Shown here: piece by piece, positions 21,097 to 35,500 of the stretch | Position numbering within the stretch: the first letter of the stretch is position 1 | Layout of the letters: every line of letters starts with the position of its first letter | From: Lateolabrax maculatus | Taxonomy: Eukaryota > Chordata > Actinopteri > Acropomatiformes > Lateolabracidae | Length of the DNA stretch: 64,000 nt | Direction: 5' to 3' | Assembly (NCBI GenBank): GCA_031216445.1 | Contig: CM062206.1 | Span: forward strand, 27,927,501 to 27,991,500 | Made by a program: the position numbers and the translations under genes | The notes under the pieces: generated by a model | What the model was told of the DNA's origin: nothing | Seen by the model: only the letters and a program-made list of their open reading frames with translations | Databases searched by the model: none

Positions 21097-24000
21097 TTTG
21101 CAAGGAAGGTTTTTTTCTGTTGCTCTGGTATTTCAAGTCTGATACTGCATGTTAGTGTTTTTGTTTTTTGTTTCTATTTTGCCGGGCTTGATGCTAAAAT
21201 GATCTTTTCTTTTCAGATTTTTCAAGAAGACAAAAAACTTCCTATGCAGTGGTTGTGTAAGTACTGCACATTTTGTGCTGAAAAGAGGTGCTTCTTACTT
21301 AAGCATTACCGCTTAAAACACGGGTGCCACACTCGAATATCACCACTACCGTGCCTTTATAAGGAGTGCCTGTGCACATTTAAATCTTTCAATGCACTCA
21401 AAGTCCACTTATCAACATGGCACACTCAAAAGGACCTGGGGAACGTGGGTGAAACTGCTTTCCATTGTCAGCTGTGTGACTTTGTGGAGCCTTGCACTGG
21501 AGCTGACTTTTTTACCCATTTACGAAGACATTTGAAGCTGAAGCAAAAGGTTTCCTGTCCATATCAAGGCTGTAGCTTTCAGAGCAATGTTTATTCAACC
21601 TTTAATGCACATAAAAGCAAAGAACATCAAGACCACAATAAGATGGCATTCAAACCTGAAATTGTGTCACATAATGTACTTGAGGTACCTCCACCTAATA
21701 TAAATATTCAACCTGAGGATAGTGCCCCTGAAACTGATCAGGTTGAGTTTGAGGTTACTGAGCTCAATGAAGATGTGGGAGACTTGGAGAGTCAGTTGGA
21801 ACATAATGTAGCTGCTGTTTTTCTGAAAATGTCATCGATTCTTAACATCTCTGAAAATGCCCTGCAAGAAGTTATAGAGCAGATCAACCAAATTTATGTG
21901 CTTTCACAGCCATTGTTACATACCTCGGTTGGAAAAATACTAAATCAACATTGTGGAGATGTTGAGGACTCTTAAGTGAGTGAGATAGCTAAAGTATTTA
22001 CTGAGAATAATGTATTCCTGAAATTCACTTCTACTAGGGGGTCATTGTCAACCACTAGCAAGCGAACATCATACATTTGAAAAGAATTCTCAGTGGTGAC
22101 GCCTATTGAGTTTGTCCTAAAAAATGACAGGCAGACAGTTGTGTATATCCCCATACTAAAAATGCTGCAGACATTACTAAACAATGGAGAAATTTTAGAT
22201 AAGGCCATGTCATCTGAGACAAATTTGTCACAAGGATACAGATCTCACAGGGATGGTTACCGGTTTAAAGACAATTCTCTCTTGACAGAGGAAGAATTCA
22301 GGATTGCTCTTTTCTTGTACATAGATGATTTTGAGGTGGCTAAGCCCTTGGGAACCTCCAGAAAGAAACACAAGCTGCCATCTACTGGGTACTTGGAAAT
22401 CTACACCCTAAATATCGCTCCTCTCTTCATTCCATTCAGCTTGCTCTACTCATCATCGCTGAAGATGATATCAGGAAGTTGACTTTAAATGAGAGACCAC
22501 AGTCTATTGAAGAATTAAAAGTGCAACTGGTAGATAAACTGTCACTGCAGTATGACTTTAAACTGCAGTATGAAGATCAAGACGTCCATAATGCCCTCTG
22601 CAATTTGACTGAAATAACTGATTTACCTGAAAGAGCTACGCTCAAAATCATCCCTCTTGTGACTCTCCATTTAACCGCATTGTCATCACCCACCACAACA
22701 TCAGACACTGAGTGCAGCACAGCAGACACTGAGATCCTGTCGACAGGAAGAGCATCACCATCGCTAAGACAACAGTGGCCAGATTTCTTTGACATACCCA
22801 ATTTCTCAGTTGATGTTGACTATAGACTCAGACAGGCAGATCTTGCCTTTATGAAGGATGGAACACGTATGACTCTACCACGAGATATGAAGCATGACAT
22901 ACTAGAAAAGCTTGCTGAGACGATGTACAGTTTCAAGGCTTACCCTAAAGATGATGACTTCAGCAGTGTTGCAAAAGCACTAATTAGCAAACACCCCTGC
23001 CTCACTGAGCCTGGACCACACAGATGGTATGGCTGGAAAAACAGCCTTAAATTATCGCACAAAGCTTCAAAAAGCTGGATGTGAGGATGTAGCAATCAAT
23101 GGAGGCAAAAGAAGTAAAGGCAACCCAGAAGGAGAATCCTCAAGCAAGAATATCAAACGGCCAAAAAGAGGTGAAGCAAACTACCTACCTAACTTACCTG
23201 AAGGACATGATGAAACAAGCCTTGAAAATGCCAGAAAGGTTCTCGTGGAAGAAATGAAGAAGAAACAACCCAATGGCACTCTCATCTCACAAATGATGGA
23301 CCAATCATTCCCACTACGCAGACAAGAAATTGTAGAAAAGGAACCTGCTGTACAGAACATTGTTGAACGATGGCCAGCACTCTTCACAGACAGGTAAACT
23401 ATTTTTGTTCTCAACCAATAAAATAATGCCTATCAAAAAGAAATTCAAGGTGTGTGGCTAGAAATCCAAACACACTTGTTGGAATGTTAACACTTCTGCC
23501 ATCTCTCCATCCCTACCCACCCCTCTCTCTACTTTTCAGGTGTTTGCTGAGTTCAACAGAATCGCAAGTAAGAATCTTGAGGGAGACTTCTTTGAGGCTC
23601 TGGACCAGTATACCCCACGTTTCATTGAACTTTTCAAAACAAGAAGGGGAACTGTTGGCCAGAAGCTCAGTGAGCTGATGCAGCACATGAGCTGGATGGT
23701 AAGTAGGTTAATTTTGCTTTTGATCTGTGTGATAGTTCATCAATCAAGTTCTAAATGAGATGATCCAGCCCAACCTATTCTATTTCCTGTCTGACTTGTG
23801 CTTGTGCCTTGCAAATTACTCTGTTAACTGGTCTTTTCTCTCTCTGTGTATCATTAGACACCAGACGTGACAGTACTTCGCTCTGTTGTCCTCAAAGGCA
23901 TTCCTATTTTACTTGGTGACGACTCCAGTGAATTCTTCAAGACATGCTCTGTAAGTACTTGCACATAAGAAAAAGTTTGGTCTGCATTAAAATAGAACTA

Positions 24001-26093
24001 TATCTGTGCTGACATAGAAGATGTAATTTTATCTGCACAATATACAATATACATTTTGTACAGTGATTGATGTATTTTGTATGGCAATTCCTCCACAGCT
24101 AATCTGAGAGGTATTTAAACAGCCAGTAAATAAAAATGAAATTTGCCACATAAACGTTGTACACATTAATTAATTGTAAATCTAAGGAGCAGGAGTCCAG
24201 GCTGAAAAGTCAGTGTCACTGTTTAAGAATATATGGACCTTGTGGACCATAGCTTTAGTTTAATCATACCACATTTATTTTGTTGGTTATATTGTAACAA
24301 TCCAGTGTGAACACATATTTAAAACCATATTCCCTAGCAAATGCTTTCAACATTAAAAATGAATGTTTAGAAGAGCATAAATTGCCATGCTGAAGAATGT
24401 GTGTGTGTGTCTTTGTAGGGTACAGCGAGAGACGAGGCCCTAGAATGCACTGTCGGTGTGCTGACAGTTGTCAGTGAAGATAATCCTCATGAGGGTCCAA
24501 GTTCAGTAGACCTCCAGCCCATCTCCACTGCCATCATTCTGGAGGGAGGTATCATCATGGATCATATAAAAAAACTTGCCTCAGGCAGTTTGTCTGTTAT
24601 TTGGGCTTACATATGCTTTGCATTTGGATTACCCAAAATGCATGGCAAATACACTCAACTTCATTCAGACTGTGATGCTTGGACTGGGAAAGAAAACCTC
24701 CCACCAAAACTGTTAACTTTGAAGAACAGTCTACTGGGTTAGACCAGTAAAGAGCCATCAGCTGTCAGATAGCACTTTGTAAATTATGCAGCAGTTAATG
24801 TTCTCCTGTTATCAGAGAAAGTTTTATGCTTTCATGCAACTGAGCTGGCTTGTTTATGATCTCAAAAAAAAAAAAAATTCTATTAAAGTGTACCATGTTA
24901 TGCTAGTATGCTAATGGTGGAAATAGCGCCACCTTGTGTTGCAAAGAGTTGTTAGATAATGTTGTCAGAAAGGAACCTAGCAAGGTTGACCTGTTTACAT
25001 TTGTGTTTTGGGAAAACTTTTAATTATAGTAGTTATAATGTAGTACAAATACAAAACCCAAGGAGTGATGTTTTTCTGTGTTGGTTTAAACCTTGGACTG
25101 ATGCTCGCTTTGGGACACAAAAGCATTTGTTGTACTTTCAGTTTTGATCAGAAATGCAATGATTTTGCATGCACTGAAGTCCTGTAATTATCAGGTGTTT
25201 ACCTGTTTAATATTGTGAGACTGTTACATGCATAGAATTAGCTCACAAAAATGTGGTTTTATTTTTGCCATGTCCATGTCATGTTCTACAGTCAAATCAA
25301 ACCACAAGTTTGTTGTTTAGCTGCTGTTTTGTACTTGAATGTACAAGAAAGTGATACTTGGGAACAGAACACTTGAGGCTGAATAATAGATTTAATGCAT
25401 ATTGTTATTACAATAGCCTAACAGACATAGATCACACTATGAGCAATTTTGCAACTAGCTTTAAAATACATTAAATATGACAAGAGGATAGAGAACAGTA
25501 ATTTTATTGTTTATTGTAAGGTTATTACATGAGTGATAAAACACACATTTTATATTGGAGAATTGGAATCAAAAGTAACAATATCGAACATTTATTGTTC
25601 AGTCTAGATCTGTCAGTGATGCAATTATTTTTTTAATAAATGTTGTAATGCAGCTGAACAAACCCAGTGAGTGTTCTTTTAAAGTATATGTTTGTGGTGT
25701 TTTTCCCTTTATTAGGTAATAACAGCTAAAATAGATAAGAAATGGGAGAAGGACAAGGACCCATTCAAGGAAATTGGTTTGTTTAATTTAACTGAACTGA
25801 AATGAACTGAAAAAAAATGAGTGAGTAGTAAGTAGTAGGTATCATAATTCTAAGTGGGGTTAAATTTGTATCAAGCAGTCCACACAAAATGAAAAAATTA
25901 AGTTAACACTAAGCATGGCTATTAAGTTACATGAACTTTTTTTTTTTTTTTTTAGTTGTACTACTTGATTTGGTACTGCACACTTAAAATAAACAAGCTT
26001 TTCTAACTCACTATTCTTAAGATTACTTTGCTTAATTTGCAACGAGTTTGCATACTTTTTTTAAGTAAGGTCAACTAATTAGATTTTACAGTG
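21097..26093 (+). mobile_element. 5'-truncated transposon, copy 3 (short unit)
   Basis: Starts at the identical ERV/intron junction and ends with CAGTG at 26089-26093, followed by AGTA. The 3' region (24743-26093) carries the beta-type single-base variants (for example TTTGTGGTG where copies 1, 2 and 4 have TTTGCGGTG). No further gene is seen in the 3' region. Confidence 0.85.
21244..24742 (+). pseudogene. Zinc-finger / SAMD3-like gene, copy 3 (promoterless)
   Basis: Exon 3 21244-23393, exon 4 23540-23698, exon 5 23858-23950, exon 6 24419-24742. Identical lesions: TAA 21973, TGA 22078, frameshifts near 22374 and 23049. Leu at residue 4. The translated pieces match copy 2. Confidence 0.8.
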
Positions 26094-26642
26094 AGTATAC
26101 GTACACACGTCTCCCGCAGAGCTATGTTGAAAGTCCCTCAATATTCAGTCGAGTATTGGCTAATGACCTGCAACACCTAGACGTGTCCAGTACAGTACTA
26201 CAATATGTAGATGATCTCTTGATATGTAGCACCTCCAAAGCTCAATGTGCACAAGACTCAGTCTCAGCCCTGATGGCTTTAGAAAAGGGGGCTCACAAGG
26301 TGAGTAAAAATAAATTACAGTTTTGCCAGACACAGGTTGAATACTTAGGTAGACAACTCTGTGGCACTAAATGAGCTATAGTGCCCTCACAAATTGAGGC
26401 AGTATCGAAAGCTCCCAAACCACAAACGGTGAGACACATGTCGTCATTTCTGCCATCTCAGCTTTACTAGAAGCCATACACCATCCAAAAGTGTTAGCCA
26501 TCATTAAATGCGTAGCTCATCAAAAAACGAATTCCCTGATAGCTAAAGGCAACAACTTAGCAGATGAAGCCGCAAAACGCATAGCTACACCCACCTGTAT
26601 AGGACCACTGCTAGTAGCTGGAGATTGTGAACCACTGACAAA

Positions 26643-26678
<36 letters not shown>

Positions 26679-27903
26679 CTATATATATGTGCTGCTATAT
26701 AATAGCAGCACAACATCAGGCAAGTCCATATGCACATTCTGTATGGGCAAAAAGGGGGGCAAGTATAATCACTGAAGAAGGTCCATCACATGGGCTATGG
26801 CGAAGTGCACATGGACATATTGTCCTCCCAACATCTTTGGTACAGGTTGCTACACGTAGTGCGCATGGTCAGGACCATTGCACAAGTGGGGAGGTGTTGA
26901 GACGCCTTCAAGCAGTCTGGTGGTCACCATTTTTCCGACCTGCGTTTGTAGCTGAGACAATAAAAAAAGCCCTAAAAATGCTAGGAATCAAACAGAAGTT
27001 CAGATGTGTGTATCACCCACAGTCACAGAGAGTAGTGGAAAGGGCAAATGGCATGCTAAAAGCAAAACTTGCAAAAATTAGAGCAGACAGTCAGTATAAA
27101 ATCAATTGGGTAGATGCATTGCCACTTGCTTTGATGGCTATACGAACACTAACTAACACTAACACTAAGCTAAGAGACTAACACATCTAATACCACACGA
27201 GGCACTTACAGGGAGACCGATGCCGGTTCCCTTTTGTAGAGGGCCGTATGCGAGCAATGTGAACGAGAACTAACATGCTACCTACGACACCTAACGCAAA
27301 TACACAAAGCTGTGCTCCAACAGGTAAAAGCTGTGTCTGAGGACAGAGACGCTGACATTCCAGAGCAGCTAAGGAGAGTTGAACCTGGAGACTGGGTCTA
27401 CGTAAAGGTGTTCAAACGAAAGTGGGACCAACCAAGGTGAGAAGGACCCTTTAAGGTTATCCTAACTACCCCAACTGCGCTGAAAGTAGAGGGTAAGAAA
27501 TGTTGGTTCCATTTAAACCATTGCTGCAGAGCGAGGGATCCAGGTGAGACAGCAAGGGCACAGCACGATCCAGAAAGGGACGGTGAAGCCTCCCAACTGG
27601 AAGATAGACAGCTTCAAGATCCAAGGACAAAGATGATCACAGAGACTGGCTGAGAGGAGGAGTACCAGTAAACAACGTAATCACACTCACGTATATAAAG
27701 TCAGCTCAATACAATCAAACATTGACATTAGGACCAGAAGGCATAAAAATAGACACGCATGTGGTTCACAGACAATGCCTAAAAGAAGGGACAGTGATGG
27801 TAGTGGTACAATGTTCACGAAATCAATGCACATAGATAAACCTACACCAAACCATGACAGCTGAAGAAGCAACCAAATTGACCCAAATTTAAGTAAAATG
27901 AGG
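26094..27903 (+). mobile_element. ERV pol 3' part (after copy 3, followed by a long unit)
   Basis: Full version as at 2925-4720: RT C-terminus with YVDD, RNase H end, integrase N-terminus, the remnant core segment YHPQS...VERAN, and the integrase C-terminus. Unlike the 2925 copy it keeps the four RT codons; it has Lys (AAG) at the Lys/Thr variable site. Confidence 0.85.
26645..26675 (+). repeat. (TA)n microsatellite
   Basis: Short pure TA tract, like those at 3464 and 43918, as in all copies followed by a long unit. Confidence 0.95.
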
Positions 27904-28368
27904 TGTCTGAGCTGAGAGATGTCTCTCCCATGTGTGTCCAATGTTTAGATACTTGTGTGGATCCAATGTTTAGATACTTGTGTGGGAAATGTTTAGATAA
28001 GCCTATGTCCAAGGTCTGGCTACTTTCATAGATGGGTGCCCCTTGGGGGTTGTTTTCCTAAAGTTCCAAAGAGATGAGATCAGTTTCAACCTGAACTATA
28101 GGTTCCACCTTCCCTTTCTGTAAAATAGCCATGTATGGTTATGAGGTTGGCTCTGAGCCTATCTTGTCACCACACATTAGCTATACCATGAGGCTTTAAA
28201 AGGTGTAGTTTGAGTGGAAAACGGGGGAGATTCACATTGGCTTCGGATCTTCTCACAGGCAATCCATGGTGCTTGTTTTGACGCTGTACTTTTTGTAATA
28301 AACCTTTTTATACAACTAAGTCGGTGTCAGCGGAGATTCCTTCATCATCATCACATCATCGCTACAGA
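27904..28368 (+). mobile_element. ERV LTR (approximate ends)
   Basis: Copy of 4721-5185 with the 25-bp U3 direct repeats, TATA-like CTTTAAAAGG and AATAAA. Confidence 0.6.
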
Positions 28369-28989
28369 AGATACAACACAGCCAACCCCTCTCAGACAGC
28401 TAAGGTCGCAAAAGGAGGAAGCATTTAGGAGTGGAGACAGAAGCAGGTTCAAAGAGGCAAAGTACAGGTTTAGCAAGGAGGTGAGGGGAGCTAAACGACT
28501 GTATTCTGAGAAACTCCAACACCAGTTCTCAGCCAAGGACTCTGCTTCTGTCTGGAAGGGGCTCAGAGAGCTCACCCATTACAAACCCAGAGCCCCCCAC
28601 TCTGCTAACGACTTGCGCCTGTCCAACAATCTGAACAAGTTCTACTGTCGTTTCGAAAGACAATGGGACAGTCCAGACACAATCCCCTGGGACTCCATCC
28701 ACCAGCCCCAGGCCACCAGCTTCACCTCTCCCACCACTGCAGGGGCCTGGGCCTCTCCACAACTTCAAACCTCAGAGGCCCCCTTCCCGTCCACAGTGAC
28801 ACCTCTCTCAATCCTGGAGAGGGATGTTAACAGACAATACAAGAGACAGAACCTCCACAAAGCAGCCGGGCCAGACTCTGTCTCTCCATCCACCCTGAAG
28901 CACTGTGCTGACCAGCTGTCTCTGGTGTTCACAGATATCTTTAACACTTCACTGGAGATATCTCACATACCAGCCTGCTTCAAATGTTC
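28369..28989 (+). mobile_element. LINE ORF2 fragment (CR1/L2-type)
   Basis: Copy of 5186-5806, with the same truncations at both ends and the KAAGPDSVSPSTL motif. Confidence 0.75.
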
Positions 28990-29193
28990 CAGCAAGAGAT
29001 ACTGTAAGACTTAGAGCACACTGGCAGACGAAGAGAAAGACAAAAGACACTCACATATGTGCAGCCTGCAGTATACTGGATCCAATGGCCAGCTGACTCA
29101 GAACTTGCACACCAATGGAGTGTGTGAAAAGCCTGGATACAGAAAGAACTGCCCACAGCACAAGAACCACGACTGCCGCTGCACTGCACTCTG
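28990..29193 (+). other. Unassigned sequence between LINE fragment and ERV pol
   Basis: Copy of 5807-6010; nothing recognised. Confidence 0.4.
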
Positions 29194-30051
29194 ATGTATG
29201 ATGAGACTCAGCAACATACTGACTACAAAGAATGCTGGACAGAGTTGATTACAGGCAAAATATTATCTGTAATATGTCAAGACCTGTATGTTGGACCACA
29301 AGGACCAGCAGCAGCAGTTACTCTACCACCAGAACTACGTCCCTGGTTTCAAGTCACCAGCTCCGTCCCACATGTTACACTCCTGATAGCTAATGGACAT
29401 GAATCACGTGACCTAGGACCGATGGTGAAGGCAGCACTACAAGTGACTGTATGGAAACCAACTCAGAACACGCATGTGCAGTCATCCTCCGATGGACAAT
29501 ATGTGAAAATATTTCTGCGAGCATATGACAAAGGAACAAGAGCCCAAGTGCTACTAAGTCAGAGATTCCCTACTCAACTGCCACTCTCAGAAGAACATAG
29601 TGTGCTACTACATCAGATACCACATGAGTTATGGTCACATCATAAAACAGATGTAGGGCTAGTTAGGTCAGCACAGCCAGTTCACATCAAAGCAAAAGAG
29701 GGCATTGTGTTGCCATACCAAAAACAATATCCCATTAAACCACACCAAATAGCAGGTATAAGACCCACCATCAAGGGCTTGGTAGCAGCAGGTGTGTTAA
29801 AACCAACAAAAAGTCTGTGTAATACACCAACTTGTCCAATAAAACAAAATAAACTCTAGTGACTATCGATTGGTGCATGATTTGTGCGCCATTAATTCCA
29901 CTGTAGATGCAGAAGTACGTGTGGTTCCAGACCCACATACTTTGCTTTCTAATATCCCACATGACGCCTGTTGGTACACAGCATTTGTTAGTGTGCCATT
30001 ACACCCAGATTCACAGTATCTGTTTGCTTTTACATATCAAGGACAGCAGTA
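29194..30051 (+). pseudogene. ERV pol 5' part (left of transposon copy 4)
   Basis: Copy of 6011-6868 with the same frameshift and the same loss of RT motif A. One change (CCT to CGT, Pro to Arg) occurs just before the VVPDPH motif. It ends at the AGTA duplication (30048-30051). Confidence 0.85.
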
Positions 30052-30229
30052 CACTGTAAATGCAAACATAGTATTTAATTAAAAATAGTAAATTGACTTA
30101 AATCAGTTTTTATCAAATTGCTATTAACACTTACTTTTAGTAAGTTACTTGTAATTTGTGGTTGAAAAATCTCACCAGCTCAGTCTACTTGAACTGGATT
30201 AATTTAGAAAAAGTATGTTTTCGATAATT

Positions 30230-30543
30230 GTGCTTTTACAAGTACATTTACTCAATACTGCACTTAAGTACAAAGTACTTTAAGTACTTTACTTTTTTTT
30301 TCATATTACTGTCTACTTTTACTCCACTACATTTCAGAGGGAAATATTGTACTTTTTACATCACTGCATATGTAATAATACATACGCGATATATAATAAT
30401 AATCAGTAGTATGCTACTTTTAATTTTAATATTTTAAGTATTTCTTTTTGTGGTTATATGTTTTTTACTTAATTGAAATTTTCACTGCAGGAGCTGTATT
30501 GTAAAAGAGTAGTTTCACGGAGTGGTATTAGTACTTTTGCTTC
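30230..30543. repeat. Non-autonomous hAT-like repeat fragment
   Basis: Copy of 7047-7360. Confidence 0.45.
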
Positions 30544-30588
30544 GATTTGAAAACTTCGCCGGCTTTTTTTTTTTTTTTCCCGACCTGT

Positions 30589-30728
30589 GGGCATGCGCAA
30601 CTCCGTCCTCTCTACGCCTGACGGTATGTCAACAACACACCCGCAACGGACGAGGAGCTGGACCTAATCCCTGCAACAGCACTCGTTAAGGTTATTTTCA
30701 GCATTCTTGTGCTTGGCACACTCATTTG
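30589..30728 (+). promoter_or_regulatory. NRF1-like site and candidate exon 1 (copy 4)
   Basis: GGGCATGCGCA at 30589-30599 in a CpG-rich stretch. The candidate non-coding exon ends at 30728 before donor GTGAGT. Collinear with copy 1. Confidence 0.4.
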
Positions 30729-31254
30729 GTGAGTAATATTTTACCCTTGTTTAGACCGTTTTCTTTCTGTAAGTAAGCGCCATATTTTTCGTGCTTGCTA
30801 GTAATGATGTGTGTTGTAATGTCAGCTAACGCTGCCTCAGAGCTATATAGCTCTGAGCTAGCTGAACTATATTATGGACATAACGTGTCTTACTTTTGTC
30901 ACGTTAAAGTTGAGGAGAAACTTTAGTGTAGCGGTCGCGGGCGTGCTCGTCACGTGCACGCGCACGCGCACACCCGCTGTCGGAGTTGATTTTTTTTTCT
31001 GAGGCCAGTCATCTATGAGTACTCACTCACGATGAGAGACTGATCCCGGCGGTTTGTGAGTTTCCATGAGCAGGAGGGCATTCACATGGCAGAACATCAG
31101 AACAAGTCTGGATGTATCATTTTATTTTACGCTCGGCTGTTAAGTTAGGACTATGCTAACTTAATGTTATTTTATTTAACCCTCCTCACTTAACACTAGT
31201 CATATTTGTAGCTGTGTCGTTTCCATGGTTACCACGTTTAGCGCGCCCAATGAG

Positions 31255-31896
31255 CCGGTCACCCGCTCCACTCAGTGTGATCATTCTGCAGGATCAATGA
31301 ACTGTCAGCGTGTTTAATCAATCATAACTCTGAATACTAAACTGATTTTCACGGGATTGTTTAATGCAAACGTCACACATGTATATATAATATATATATA
31401 TATATTATATATACAGATATATAGGGAGAGAGAGATAGATAGATAGATATAGATTTTCATTTTTTTTGATATATATGTAGATATACATATTCATTTTTTC
31501 TGAGATCTAACTTCTGTCTATTGTGTTTTATCTTATATTGATGTATAATGTTGTATTGTTTCTTCATTTTTCAACTTATTAAAATAGCTGAGTAGTACAC
31601 AATCTGCTTCTGCTTCTCTATCATATATTAGTGTTTTTATATATATGTGTGTGTGTGTGTATTATATTATATCATACATAGCATATATCACATACCAGAA
31701 TATTCTATTACCGTTATGCCTATTATGTATATTAAAATACGCCGAATCATGTGTCCGGTATCATGCCTACATGTATGACGTTTGCAGAAAAAAATCCCGT
31801 GAAAATCAGTTTAGTATTCAGAGTTATGATTAATTAAATGCATTGACACTTCATTGTACCTGCAGACAGATTACACTGAGTGGAGCGGGTGACCGG
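31255..31896. repeat. Foldback element with 128-bp inverted arms
   Basis: Arms 31255-31382 and 31769-31896, the same as in copy 1. Confidence 0.8.
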
Positions 31897-31899
31897 TCC

Positions 31900-31932
31900 A
31901 AGATGGCGGCCCCACGTCTCGTCAGCGCCAAT
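31900..31932 (+). promoter_or_regulatory. YY1-like and CCAAT motifs (copy 4)
   Basis: AAGATGGCGGC at 31900 and CCAAT at 31928-31932, right next to the foldback arm. Confidence 0.45.
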
Positions 31933-32294
31933 AGGCAGTAGCGGTCGATGCGGCGTCTACTCTTTATATGTCTATGCCGCACACTGTTTACTTGCGCAGT
32001 GCTTGTCTGATCACACGAGGAGTGCAGTGAGAGCCCGCAGATCAGATTTGGGACAGACAAAAGGGTCTCCCTGTCTGTCTTTTTATCATAGCCTGTTACC
32101 ATTGCTGGCATACTCAGTGGCCTAAGTTATTCTTTAAGGTTATGTTGTCTAGAATATGTACATTACAATACTGTCTTTGTGGGTAATAGGCCTATGTTAC
32201 AGTTTTCACTTGTACTGGAAACAAGATGTTTATGAGTTGTGGTGAGCTTTGGTTGTGTTAAATTGTTGTATTCTTCTTAACTGTCCCCTTCCAG

Positions 32295-32341
32295 GCTCAG
32301 GCAGATGGTGATCAATCCACAGTTCCCTTGATACCACATAA
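32295..32341 (+). other. Candidate exon 2, 5' untranslated (copy 4)
   Basis: The same acceptor, 47 nt and donor as at 9112-9158. Confidence 0.5.
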
Positions 32342-32592
32342 GTGAGTCATTTACCATTTACCTTTTGTACTGCTGTGTTCATTTGGTAGCTGTTCTTGTC
32401 TTAAAGAAGTTAAATGATTAAAAGCTTGATAATTAGATAGATTTTTGCAAGGATTTAGTTTTTTTCTGTTGCTCTGGTATTTCAAGTCTGATACTGCATG
32501 TTAGTGTTTTTGTTTTTTGTTTCTATTTTGCCGGGCTTGATGCTAAAATGATCTTTTCTTTTCAGATTTTTCAAGAAGACAAAAAACTTCCT

Positions 32593-35500
32593 ATGCAGTG
32601 GTCGTGTAAGTACTGCACATTTTGTGCTGAAAAGAGGTGCTTCTTACTTAAGCATTACCGCTTAAAACACGGGTGCCACACTCGAATATCACCACTACCG
32701 TGCCTTTATAAGGAGTGCCTGTGCACATTTAAATCTTTCAATGCACTCAAAGTCCACTTATCAACATGGCACACTCAAAAGGACCTGGGGAACGTGGGTG
32801 AAACTGCTTTCCATTGTCAGCTGTGTGACTTTGTGGAGCCTTGCACTGGAGCTGACTTTTTTACCCATTTACGAAGACATTTGAAGCTGAAGCAAAAGGT
32901 TTCCTGTCCATATCAAGGCTGTAGCTTTCAGAGCAATGTTTATTCAACCTTTAATGCACATAAAAGCAAAGAACATCAAGACCACAATAAGATGGCATTC
33001 AAACCTGAAATTGTGTCACATAATGTACTTGAGGTACCTCCACCTAATATAAATATTCAACCTGAGGATAGTGCCCCTGAAACTGATCAGGTTGAGTTTG
33101 AGGTTACTGAGCTCAATGAAGATGTGGGAGACTTGGAGAGTCAGTTGGAACATAATGTAGCTGCTGTTTTTCTGAAAATGTCATCGATTCTTAACATCTC
33201 TGAAAATGCCCTGCAAGAAGTTATAGAGCAGATCAACCAAATTTATGTGCTTTCACAGCCATTGTTACATACCTCGGTTGGAAAAATACTAAATCAACAT
33301 TGTGGAGATGTTGAGGACTCTTAAGTGAGTGAGATAGCTAAAGTATTTACTGAGAATAATGTATTCCTGAAATTCACTTCTACTAGGGGGTCATTGTCAA
33401 CCACTAGCAAGCGAACATCATACATTTGAAAAGAATTCTCAGTGGTGACGCCTATTGAGTTTGTCCTAAAAAATGACAGGCAGACAGTTGTGTATATCCC
33501 CATACTAAAAATGCTGCAGACATTACTAAACAATGGAGAAATTTTAGATAAGGCCATGTCATCTGAGACAAATTTGTCACAAGGATACAGATCTCACAGG
33601 GATGGTTACCGGTTTAAAGACAATTCTCTCTTGACAGAGGAAGAATTCAGGATTGCTCTTTTCTTGTACATAGATGATTTTGAGGTGGCTAAGCCCTTGG
33701 GAACCTCCAGAAAGAAACACAAGCTGCCATCTACTGGGTACTTGGAAATCTACACCCTAAATATCGCTCCTCTCTTCATTCCATTCAGCTTGCTCTACTC
33801 ATCATCGCTGAAGATGATATCAGGAAGTTGACTTTAAATGAGAGACCACAGTCTATTGAAGAATTAAAAGTGCAACTGGTAGATAAACTGTCACTGCAGT
33901 ATGACTTTAAACTGCAGTATGAAGATCAAGACGTCCATAATGCCCTCTGCAATTTGACTGAAATAACTGATTTACCTGAAAGAGCTACGCTCAAAATCAT
34001 CCCTCTTGTGACTCTCCATTTAACCGCATTGTCATCACCCACCACAACATCAGACACTGAGTGCAGCACAGCAGACACTGAGATCCTGTCGACAGGAAGA
34101 GCATCACCATCGCTAAGACAACAGTGGCCAGATTTCTTTGACATACCCAATTTCTCAGTTGATGTTGACTATAGACTCAGACAGGCAGATCTTGCCTTTA
34201 TGAAGGATGGAACACGTATGACTCTACCACGAGATATGAAGCATGACATACTAGAAAAGCTTGCTGAGACGATGTACAGTTTCAAGGCTTACCCTAAAGA
34301 TGATGACTTCAGCAGTGTTGCAAAAGCACTAATTAGCAAACACCCCTGCCTCACTGAGCCTGGACCACACAGATGGTATGGCTGGAAAAACAGCCTTAAA
34401 TTATCGCACAAAGCTTCAAAAAGCTGGATGTGAGGATGTAGCAATCAATGGAGGCAAAAGAAGTAAAGGCAACCCAGAAGGAGAATCCTCAAGCAAGAAT
34501 ATCAAACGGCCAAAAAGAGGTGAAGCAAACTACCTACCTAACTTACCTGAAGGACATGATGAAACAAGCCTTGAAAATGCCAGAAAGGTTCTCGTGGAAG
34601 AAATGAAGAAGAAACAACCCAATGGCACTCTCATCTCACAAATGATGGACCAATCATTCCCACTACGCAGACAAGAAATTGTAGAAAAGGAACCTGCTGT
34701 ACAGAACATTGTTGAACGATGGCCAGCACTCTTCACAGACAGGTAAACTATTTTTGTTCTCAACCAATAAAATAATGCCTATCAAAAAGAAATTCAAGGT
34801 GTGTGGCTAGAAATCCAAACACACTTGTTGGAATGTTAACACTTCTGCCATCTCTCCATCCCTACCCACCCCTCTCTCTACTTTTCAGGTGTTTGCTGAG
34901 TTCAACAGAATCGCAAGTAAGAATCTTGAGGGAGACTTCTTTGAGGCTCTGGACCAGTATACCCCACGTTTCATTGAACTTTTCAAAACAAGAAGGGGAA
35001 CTGTTGGCCAGAAGCTCAGTGAGCTGATGCAGCACATGAGCTGGATGGTAAGTAGGTTAATTTTGCTTTTGATCTGTGTGATAGTTCATCAATCAAGTTC
35101 TAAATGAGATGATCCAGCCCAACCTATTCTATTTCCTGTCTGACTTGTGCTTGTGCCTTGCAAATTACTCTGTTAACTGGTCTTTTCTCTCTCTGTGTAT
35201 CATTAGACACCAGACGTGACAGTACTTCGCTCTGTTGTCCTCAAAGGCATTCCTATTTTACTTGGTGACGACTCCAGTGAATTCTTCAAGACATGCTCTG
35301 TAAGTACTTGCACATAAGAAAAAGTTTGGTCTGCATTAAAATAGAACTATATCTGTGCTGACATAGAAGATGTAATTTTATCTGCACAATATACAATATA
35401 CATTTTGTACAGTGATTGATGTATTTTGTATGGCAATTCCTCCACAGCTAATCTGAGAGGTATTTAAACAGCCAGTAAATAAAAATGAAATTTGCCACAT

